NCBI GenBank assembly: GCA_009908925.1
Contig: JAAAOH010000146.1
Span: 1 to 6,892 of the forward strand
Reading direction: 5' to 3'
Source: Spirochaetota bacterium
GTDB lineage: Bacteria > Spirochaetota > Spirochaetia > DSM-27196 > PWMO01
DNA: 6,892 nt
The translations under genes and the position numbers were made by a program. Below are positions 1 to 5,497 of this stretch, piece after piece (position 1 is the stretch's first letter; each line of letters opens with the position of its first letter). The notes under the pieces were generated by a model that made no database searches, was not told where the DNA came from, and worked only from the letters and a program-made list of their open reading frames with translations.

Positions 1-1576
1 GCTCCGCGAGAACGGCGTTCGATTCTCGGGCTCACCCAAGCCGATGTCGCCGCTGCGAATCTTCCTCGAAATGCTCCCCTGGGTGATTCTCTTTCTCTTC
101 GTCTGGTTCATGTTCCGACAGATACAGGGTAGCGGCAACAAGGCCTTCTCCTTCGGGAAGAGCCGGGCGAAGAAGTTCGTTGAGGAAGGCAAGAAAGTGA
201 ACTTCAACGACGTGGCCGGGCAGAAAGAGGCTAAGTACGAGCTCGAGGAGGTTGTCGAGTTCCTCAAGAATCCGGCCCGTTTCACGAAGATCGGCGCCCG
301 TATTCCCAAGGGCGTACTGCTCGTGGGTATGCCCGGCACGGGGAAGACACTTCTGGCGAAGGCCTGCGCCGGCGAGGCAGGTGTCAGCTTCTTTCATATG
401 TCGGGCTCGGACTTCGTGGAGATGTTCGTCGGCGTCGGCGCGAGCCGGGTGCGGGACCTCTTCGAGCAGGGACGCAAGAACGCGCCCTGCATTCTCTTCA
501 TCGACGAGCTGGACGCGGTGGGGCGCACCCGCGGTGCGGGCTACGGCGGTGGCCACGACGAGCGCGAGCAGACCCTCAACCAGATGCTGGTCGAAATGGA
601 CGGCTTTGACACGAAGGACGGCGTTATCATTCTGGCGGCCACGAACCGCCCGGACGTGCTCGATCCGGCGCTTTTGCGTCCCGGTCGCTTCGACCGACAG
701 GTTGTCGTTGATATGCCCGACCTGCAGGAACGCCATGCGATCCTCAAGATCCACGCTTCCAGGGTTCCGGTGAGCGATACCGTCGACGTGCTGCGCCTTG
801 CGCGCGCAACCCCCGGAAGCTCGGGTGCCGACCTGGCGAACCTCGTAAACGAGGCTGCTCTCTACGCTGCGCGGAAGAACAAAGAATCCGTCGAAATGGA
901 AGACTTCGAAGAGGCACGGGATAAGCTCCTCATGGGCGTTGCGCGCAAGTCGAAGGTCTTCACCTACGAGGAGAAGCTCAAAACGGCCTACCATGAAGGC
1001 GGGCACGCGCTGCTCCACTATTACTGTAAACACGCCGACCCACTGCACAAGGTGACGATTGTGCCCCGCGGTCGGGCCCTCGGACTGGCGATGTCGCTGC
1101 CCGAGAAGGACGCCCACAGCCGCGGGAAGGGGTGGTTGATAGACCGGATCAAAATATCCTACGGCGGGTATCTCGCGGAGGAGATGTTCTACGAGGAAAC
1201 GAGCACCGGCACCCAGAACGACCTCCAACAGGCCACAGAGCTCGCACGGAGGATGGTTACCGAATGGGGGATGAGCCGAATAGGACCCATCGCCTTTGGA
1301 CAGGAGGACGAGCCGATCTTCGTCGGAAAGGAGATCGCCCGCCACAAGGATTACTCCGAGCACACGGCGCAGGCCATCGACGACGAGGTGAATCACATTC
1401 TCAGCGAGTGCCTGACCGAGGCACGCCGGATCCTCGAAGACCACCGCGATCAGCTCACGGCACTGGCCGAGCACCTTGTGGAGAAGGAGACGCTTGCCGA
1501 CGCCGAAGTTCGCGAGCTCCTCTCGCTTCCGGCGCCGCCCTCGACCGACGAAGAGGAGCCGGGTCCCGTAGCATGA
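1..1576 (+). CDS. ftsH: ATP-dependent zinc metalloprotease FtsH (5' end outside window)
   Basis: This is the membrane-anchored AAA+ protease that extracts and degrades misfolded membrane proteins and some short-lived cytosolic regulators. The reading frame is open from base 2, and the residues before the ATG at 44 read like the end of the periplasmic domain, so 44 is an internal Met and the true start lies upstream. Numbering from that Met: second membrane helix at about 8-26, Walker A GMPGTGKT 95-102, pore motif FVG 128-130, Walker B ILFIDE 150-155, second region of homology 200-219 with arginine fingers R212 and R215, zinc site HEGGH 317-321 and third zinc ligand D393 in TGTQND. The C-terminus is short and acidic. 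Two signature motifs differ slightly from the usual GPPGTGKT and HEAGH, but all catalytic residues are kept, so an active enzyme is expected. The stop codon overlaps the next start (ATGA), implying co-transcription and translational coupling. Identification is near certain. Confidence 0.97.
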   Translation, partial: LRENGVRFSGSPKPMSPLRIFLEMLPWVILFLFVWFMFRQIQGSGNKAFSFGKSRAKKFVEEGKKVNFNDVAGQKEAKYELEEVVEFLKNPARFTKIGARIPKGVLLVGMPGTGKTLLAKACAGEAGVSFFHMSGSDFVEMFVGVGASRVRDLFEQGRKNAPCILFIDELDAVGRTRGAGYGGGHDEREQTLNQMLVEMDGFDTKDGVIILAATNRPDVLDPALLRPGRFDRQVVVDMPDLQERHAILKIHASRVPVSDTVDVLRLARATPGSSGADLANLVNEAALYAARKNKESVEMEDFEEARDKLLMGVARKSKVFTYEEKLKTAYHEGGHALLHYYCKHADPLHKVTIVPRGRALGLAMSLPEKDAHSRGKGWLIDRIKISYGGYLAEEMFYEETSTGTQNDLQQATELARRMVTEWGMSRIGPIAFGQEDEPIFVGKEIARHKDYSEHTAQAIDDEVNHILSECLTEARRILEDHRDQLTALAEHLVEKETLADAEVRELLSLPAPPSTDEEEPGPVA

Positions 1577-3300
1577 GCCTGCGTGCTGGGATTATCACAG
1601 GCCTGTGCCTCCTGCTACTGTCGGGAGTCTATCCCGGTGCGACTGCCGACGCGACCGAAACGGATCGGGCGCTGTCGCGCCTCTATGCGGAATACTCACT
1701 CTCCGCCCTGGTAGACGATCGTGGTGAGGAGGCGGTGAGCTTCGCCGAGACATCGCTGGAGTTCGACGCCGATAACTCCGACGCTCACCACATTCTCGCC
1801 CGAAGCCGTGCGGGCACGCAGGTTGCGACCACCCGGGTGGTCGAGCACCTCGAGCAGGCGCTGCGGACGGGGAGCTTCCGCATCACCGACGAGGGTGAGG
1901 CCAGGTTGCTGCTGGCAGAGACATATGTCCGCATCGGCGCTGCCGGCGACGCACTGGATGTGCTGGACGCCGACGCGCCCGGCGCTCCCGAGCCCGAGCT
2001 AAGCTATCTGACCGCACGGGCTCTGCTGGCCCTCGGCGAGGTGGAAGCCGCCGAGCAGGTGGCGCTCCGCGGACGGCGCCTCTACCCTGAGGATCCGCGC
2101 TTCGTTCTGTTCCTGCTTCGGCGGGATCCCGTGCCGGGGCCCCGCACGGGCCGCTGGCTGGATGCGAATGTATCCGAGGACCCAGCATATCTCGAGAGTC
2201 TCCTCTATTACGCCGAACGCGTCGGCGCGCCGGAGCGGGCAGTCACGCTCAGCGACCGATACCTTGCGCTCGGCGGAGAAAACCCGCGCGTGGCGCTCGT
2301 TAGGGCCGACGCCGGCGGCCGGATCGGTGGCAATGCCGCAAGGTCGCGAGAGGCGGCATGGGAGCTTTTCGTGCGTATGGATGGACTCCGGGACAAGGGG
2401 GCTGTCGAGGAGATGTACGCCCTGCTTCCTGACGGGGAGCTGAAGTCCAGGGTGCGGGATGTGCTCTCCGACTACAACGGCACGGTAGAGCGGGACGAAG
2501 ACCGAAACGGCTTCTGGGAAGAGCGATTTATTTTCTCGGACGGGGGGCTCGAACGCTGGCAGGTCGACCGGAACCAGGACGGTGTCCTGGAGTACGATAT
2601 GCTGGTCGCCTCCCGCGTTCCCCGCTCTCTGGAGGCTACACCGGAAGGCTACGTCATTACCTATGGTGCGTACCCCGAGGTTTCGACGGTTGAGGCCGTA
2701 GACGGCGAGCTAATGCGCCGCTATCAGGTGCTTCCGGGCCGACTGACGTATCGCGTTCTCGCCGATGACGTCGACTGGGGCAGTCCCGTGCCCGGTCCGG
2801 CCTTGCCCTTTTCCATCGCCGAGGTGCCACCCGTTCTCGATGATGAGTTGCTGCGGGACAACGCCTTCCGCCTGGAGCTCGGCACCCCCGAGGGCCCGAT
2901 CACGCGCGTGCTCACGCTGGAAGACGGCATCTTCCTGCGCGAAGCCATAGACGAGGACGGGGACGGCCGTATCGACCACGTCATAAGCTACGAGGAGGGG
3001 AACCGGGTGGCCGGTATGCGAGACGCCGATCATGACGGGCGCTTTGAAGTTGCAGAGCAATACGATGACGGTGAGCTGGCCCTTCTGCTCGTCGATGCCG
3101 ATGGCGACAACACCTTCGAGTACCGCGAGCGTCTGCAGCCCGAGGCGAGCGTCTCCTGGGATTACGACGGTGACGGTGTTGTCGACGCTCGCGAGCTCAT
3201 GGTGGGACGCTCGGAGATTGTAAGGCAGTTTTCGACAGACGGTGACGAGGATTTCGAGTTGTCCATGACGATCTACCGGGAGGCGGTCCCGAATGAATAA
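1573..3300 (+). CDS. Exported TPR protein with C-terminal calcium-loop-like repeats
   Basis: A 575-residue protein of unknown specific function. Residues 1-26 form a signal peptide (Arg4, then a hydrophobic stretch ending near ATADA), so the mature protein is predicted to be periplasmic or outer-envelope. I see no lipobox. Residues 31-235 are helical, with about four TPR-like units (near 31-80, 107-135, 143-172 and 203-235), usually a protein-docking scaffold. From 308 onward the character changes to beta-rich, with seven DxDxDGxx[D/E]-type motifs (D308, D332, D460, D484, D508, D530 and a degenerate one at 554), mostly spaced 24 residues apart. Such loops bind calcium in integrin/FG-GAP and related folds. 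The segment 343-459 between the two repeat groups has no family I recognise. The start overlaps the ftsH stop by 4 bases. The nearest Shine-Dalgarno-like AGGAG (1554-1558) is 14 bases away, so translation probably depends on coupling. The frame stays open back to 1132 inside ftsH, but that part is a shadow. The role suggested by the neighbours is envelope protein handling, which is inference. Confidence 0.9.
   Translation: MSLRAGIITGLCLLLLSGVYPGATADATETDRALSRLYAEYSLSALVDDRGEEAVSFAETSLEFDADNSDAHHILARSRAGTQVATTRVVEHLEQALRTGSFRITDEGEARLLLAETYVRIGAAGDALDVLDADAPGAPEPELSYLTARALLALGEVEAAEQVALRGRRLYPEDPRFVLFLLRRDPVPGPRTGRWLDANVSEDPAYLESLLYYAERVGAPERAVTLSDRYLALGGENPRVALVRADAGGRIGGNAARSREAAWELFVRMDGLRDKGAVEEMYALLPDGELKSRVRDVLSDYNGTVERDEDRNGFWEERFIFSDGGLERWQVDRNQDGVLEYDMLVASRVPRSLEATPEGYVITYGAYPEVSTVEAVDGELMRRYQVLPGRLTYRVLADDVDWGSPVPGPALPFSIAEVPPVLDDELLRDNAFRLELGTPEGPITRVLTLEDGIFLREAIDEDGDGRIDHVISYEEGNRVAGMRDADHDGRFEVAEQYDDGELALLLVDADGDNTFEYRERLQPEASVSWDYDGDGVVDARELMVGRSEIVRQFSTDGDEDFELSMTIYREAVPNE
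2494..2637 (+). repeat. First pair of 24-residue DxDxDGxx[D/E] repeats (coding)
   Basis: This stretch encodes residues 308-355 of the exported TPR protein. Two consecutive units begin with DEDRNGFWE and DRNQDGVLE, 24 residues apart. Acidic or Asn residues sit at positions 1, 3 and 5, Gly at 6 and Glu at 9, the pattern of a nine-residue calcium-binding hairpin loop. It is a protein-level repeat; the DNA itself is too diverged to be called a nucleotide repeat. Confidence 0.7.
2950..3297 (+). repeat. Second block of five DxDxDGxx[D/E] repeats (coding)
   Basis: This stretch encodes residues 460-575 of the exported TPR protein. Units begin at D460 (DEDGDGRID), D484 (DADHDGRFE), D508 (DADGDNTFE), D530 (DYDGDGVVD) and S554 (STDGDEDFE), with spacings of 24, 24, 22 and 24 residues. 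Several units carry an aromatic residue, commonly Tyr, a few positions after the acidic loop, and two have Gly about three residues later, as in short beta-hairpin repeats. The last unit is degenerate (Ser at position 1, Glu in place of Gly at 6). The protein ends straight after it, so the array forms the C-terminus. Confidence 0.75.
3278..3283 (+). promoter_or_regulatory. Ribosome binding site of the S1C protease gene
   Basis: GGGAGG lies nine bases before the ATG at 3293, inside the end of the TPR gene. It decides the start in favour of 3293 over the in-frame Met codons at 3308 and 3320. It also yields a complete lipoprotein signal peptide with a Lys at position 3. Confidence 0.75.
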
Positions 3301-5083
3301 GCTCAGTATGATTTTCACAATGGTTGCGGTCTCCGTCCTGCTTGGCCTGACCTCATGCGCCACGACCGAGCCGAGCGCCGCACCGATGGCTACGCGCAGC
3401 GAGGACGCCCGCGATGAGGTCGTAGAGCTTCTCGACGACGGAAGTCCTGCCGAGGCCGTGCAGCGGATCTCAACGTATCAACGGAGAGGATTGCTGGAGA
3501 GCGCCGAGGCGGAGCGCTATTCGGAGCAGGCCGTCGAGAAGTTGGCCTCCGACGTGCGGGCCGCCCTGGAGGAGGAGAACTTCGGCGAAGCCGTACGTCT
3601 GTACCTGAGTCTGGAGGCGCTCGGCGCGGCGGATCGGGTAGAAGACTGGAATCCGAGCCGCATGTATCTTGCCCTTGCGGACAGCTACGTGGAGGCCGAA
3701 AACTACGTTTCCGCTCTGCATAGCGTCGGCCGTATTCCCAATCTCTCGGCCCAGAGTTCCGAAACCCTGCTTCGCTACGCGGAAATAGCGCGTGAGCATC
3801 GCAATCGCTTTGTACTCGGCAAGATCATCGACGTGATGGATGCCCGCGAAGAAGAAATACCGGATGCGCTCATGGAGTTTGCGGCGTCCGAACCCGAACC
3901 CTCGGAGATGATCTCGGGAACGGCCACCGTGTGGGTGGACCGCGGTATACGGGTCGAAAACGGCGTCGGTTTCGCCGACCGGGTGGTCGGAAGCGGGTTC
4001 TTCATAGACAAGCGCGGATACCTCGTCACCAACTATCATGTGATCGCAAGCGAGGTTGACCCGAAATACGAGGGGTATTCGCGGCTCTTCGTGCGCCTGC
4101 CCGACGCCCCGGAGAATCGTGTGCCGGCTCGCGTCGTGGGCTATGACCGTATCTTCGACATCGCCCTCCTCAAGATCGAGGTTGATCCGCCCTACGTGTT
4201 CTCGTTCACAAACGTTCGGACGCTTCAGCCCGGTGCGAGAATCTTCGCCATCGGCTCGCCCGGGGGGCTCGAGAACAGCATCGCCTCAGGGATCATTTCC
4301 GCCACCAACAGAAGGTTCCTGCAGATGGGCGACGCGCTGCAGGTGGACGTTCCCATTAACCCCGGCAATTCGGGCGGTCCGCTGGTGGACGAGGACGGCC
4401 AGGTGATCGGCATCGTCTTCGCCGGCCTCGAGCAGTTCGAGGGGGTGAACTTCGCCATTCCCTCGTTCTGGATACAGCATTTCCTGACCGAGCTATACGA
4501 TGAGGGAGAGATCGTGCATCCCTGGATGGGCGTGGCCGTGCATGAGACCCGCGGGGGACTCGAGGTTATGTACGTTGCGCCCGGTAGCCCCGCGGCTTCG
4601 GCGGGCCTGCGGTCCGGAGACATTCTCACCTCCATCAGCGGGTGGACGCCGGGAAAGATCGGTGACGCCCAGAAGATCCTGCTCGAACGGGAGCCGGGGG
4701 CTCTGGTGAGCCTCGAGTGGAGACGGGAGAACGAAGCGATGAGCGGCTACGTCTCGCTCGGCGAGCGACCCTGGAGTCCGGTGGAAGAGGCCCTCAAGGT
4801 GCATGAGATCGACGAGCTCTTTCCGGTCCTCTTCGGCATGCGCGCTGAAGACATCAGCTCACTTCCGTGGCAGTCGAACTACGTCGTCACACGTGTTTAC
4901 AACGGAAAGATTGCCGACGAGACGGGGCTCTCGGAGCAGGATCCTTTCACACTCCGCCATTTCGAGGTGGACGAGGAGCGACGGATCGCCCTCATTCGCA
5001 TCGTCATAAAGAAACGGAAGGCCGGATTCGTGGAAAGCGGCATACAGCTCGGCTCCTACCTGGAAGTCGATAATTTTCTCTAA
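3293..5083 (+). CDS. HtrA/DegP-like (S1C) serine protease lipoprotein with PDZ domain(s)
   Basis: A 596-residue predicted envelope serine endoprotease of the trypsin-like S1C family, which degrades or refolds damaged exported proteins. The signal peptide ends in a lipobox-like LTSC with C22 as the lipidated residue. Residue 23 is Ala, so there is no Asp inner-membrane retention signal. Residues 37-195 are helical with TPR-like character, longer than the N-terminal extension of standard HtrA. The protease domain spans about 205-400, with catalytic His249 (TNYHVI), Asp289 (FDIALLK) and Ser360 (NPGNSGGP), so the triad is complete. A PDZ domain covers about 412-487 (hallmarks APGSPAASAGLRSGDIL). 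Residues 505-580 look like a divergent second PDZ (GKIADETGLSEQDPF). The gene overlaps the TPR gene by 8 bases and is probably translated from the same mRNA. No terminator is visible after its stop. DegP, DegQ and DegS symbols are avoided because the architecture is not that of any of them. Family assignment is firm; lipidation and the second PDZ are probable. Confidence 0.93.
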   Translation: MNKLSMIFTMVAVSVLLGLTSCATTEPSAAPMATRSEDARDEVVELLDDGSPAEAVQRISTYQRRGLLESAEAERYSEQAVEKLASDVRAALEEENFGEAVRLYLSLEALGAADRVEDWNPSRMYLALADSYVEAENYVSALHSVGRIPNLSAQSSETLLRYAEIAREHRNRFVLGKIIDVMDAREEEIPDALMEFAASEPEPSEMISGTATVWVDRGIRVENGVGFADRVVGSGFFIDKRGYLVTNYHVIASEVDPKYEGYSRLFVRLPDAPENRVPARVVGYDRIFDIALLKIEVDPPYVFSFTNVRTLQPGARIFAIGSPGGLENSIASGIISATNRRFLQMGDALQVDVPINPGNSGGPLVDEDGQVIGIVFAGLEQFEGVNFAIPSFWIQHFLTELYDEGEIVHPWMGVAVHETRGGLEVMYVAPGSPAASAGLRSGDILTSISGWTPGKIGDAQKILLEREPGALVSLEWRRENEAMSGYVSLGERPWSPVEEALKVHEIDELFPVLFGMRAEDISSLPWQSNYVVTRVYNGKIADETGLSEQDPFTLRHFEVDEERRIALIRIVIKKRKAGFVESGIQLGSYLEVDNFL

Positions 5084-5098
5084 TTCATACATAAGGTC

Positions 5099-5127
5099 TA
5101 TACACATTTTGAATGTCCTTGTATAAT
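5099..5127 (+). promoter_or_regulatory. Sigma70-type promoter driving the STAS-cheA genes
   Basis: TATACA (5099-5104, four of six matches to TTGACA) is followed by a 17-base spacer and a perfect TATAAT (5122-5127). The surrounding gap between the protease stop and the STAS start has only 15 G/C in 49 bases, in a G+C-rich region. The sequence just upstream (about 5069-5094) is also AT-rich and could act as an UP element. Transcription would begin around 5133-5134, at the start codon itself. No sigma28-type motif (TAAA...GCCGATAA) was seen. Confidence 0.6.
5104..5116. promoter_or_regulatory. Palindrome in the promoter spacer, possible operator
   Basis: ACATT-TTG-AATGT is an inverted repeat with perfect 5-bp arms and a 3-base centre. 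It lies between the -35 and -10 hexamers, a position where a bound dimeric repressor would block RNA polymerase. A second, offset inverted repeat, TATACA (5099-5104) and TGTATA (5120-5125), overlaps both promoter hexamers. Short palindromes arise easily by chance in AT-rich DNA, so the regulatory role is only a proposal. Confidence 0.3.
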
Positions 5128-5132
5128 AAGGC

Positions 5133-5462
5133 ATGGAACAGGATCTTCAGGTTGTATCACTAGAAGGTGGAGCTACCATAGCGGAGGCCGACGCCCTGCG
5201 GATACGGCTGTCCGAAGCTGTCGATTCAACGAGCAAGGTGCTTATAAACCTGTCGCACGTGACCCGTCTGGACCTCGCCGGAATACAGGTGTTGTACGCC
5301 GCCCGCCGGACGGCAACGGCCCATGGTGTCGCGTTCCACCTGACAGGGACCGTGTCGGACGCGGTGCGCGAGGCCCTGGAGGCAGGCGGCTTCGTGAAAC
5401 AGGCGCCGGCGGACGCCAGGGAGCTCGAATCGGCACTTCTGGATTTCGTCGAAGAGGAGTAG
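5133..5462 (+). CDS. STAS-domain protein lacking the phosphorylatable serine
   Basis: A 109-residue single-domain cytosolic protein of the STAS (SpoIIAA-like anti-sigma antagonist) fold. The first strand and helix are at about 5-30 (LEGGATIAEADALRIRLSEA), the core strand at 36-41 (VLINLS), the signature loop at 44-51 and the last helix near 76-86 (DAVREALEAGGF). Where SpoIIAA has Asp-Ser-Ser-Gly, this protein has Asp47-Leu48-Ala49-Gly50, so the serine phosphorylated by anti-sigma kinases is absent. This DLAG form is typical of STAS proteins that work by binding rather than by phospho-switching, such as MlaB-like proteins and some found in chemotaxis clusters. An in-frame TAA at 5127-5129 limits the start to 5133 or later, and a later start would cut the first strand. 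The only SD-like bases (AAGG, 5128-5131) are one base from the ATG, too close to work normally, so the mRNA may be leaderless. It sits 35 bases before cheA, and a role in chemotaxis signalling is inferred from that. Confidence 0.88.
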   Translation: MEQDLQVVSLEGGATIAEADALRIRLSEAVDSTSKVLINLSHVTRLDLAGIQVLYAARRTATAHGVAFHLTGTVSDAVREALEAGGFVKQAPADARELESALLDFVEEE

Positions 5463-5485
5463 CCTACCGCCACGACCCTGAGAGT

Positions 5486-5489
5486 GAGG
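5486..5489 (+). promoter_or_regulatory. Ribosome binding site of cheA
   Basis: GAGG lies eight bases before the ATG at 5498, in the 35-base gap after the STAS stop. No hairpin or T-run is seen in that gap, so the two genes should share a transcript. The site supports 5498 as the start, which gives the usual CheA opening MDKFRENFREEA. Confidence 0.6.
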
Positions 5490-5497
5490 CATCGTAC

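Noticed and set aside
44..46. ATG at 44 as the real start of ftsH
   Set aside because: The frame is open to the window edge and the missing first membrane helix and periplasmic domain must lie upstream. This ATG falls just before the second membrane helix.
252..773. Open frame on the plus strand inside ftsH
   Set aside because: It is an Arg/Ser/Pro-rich shadow frame within the AAA+ domain coding region, with no domain.
32..1474. 480-residue open frame on the minus strand opposite ftsH
   Set aside because: It is fully antisense to the certain ftsH frame, shows no recognisable domain, and long antisense frames are expected from G+C-rich codon bias.
1132..1572. N-terminal extension of the TPR gene back into ftsH
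   Set aside because: This stretch codes for the FtsH protease domain in another frame. A clean signal peptide begins at the ATG at 1573.
2710..3363. 217-residue minus-strand open frame opposite the calcium-loop repeats
   Set aside because: It is antisense to a real gene with clear protein repeats and has no recognisable features of its own.
5084..5132. Rho-independent terminator after the protease gene
   Set aside because: The inverted repeats here are short and AT-rich with no G+C-rich stem followed by a T-run. They coincide with promoter elements, so read-through into STAS-cheA remains possible.
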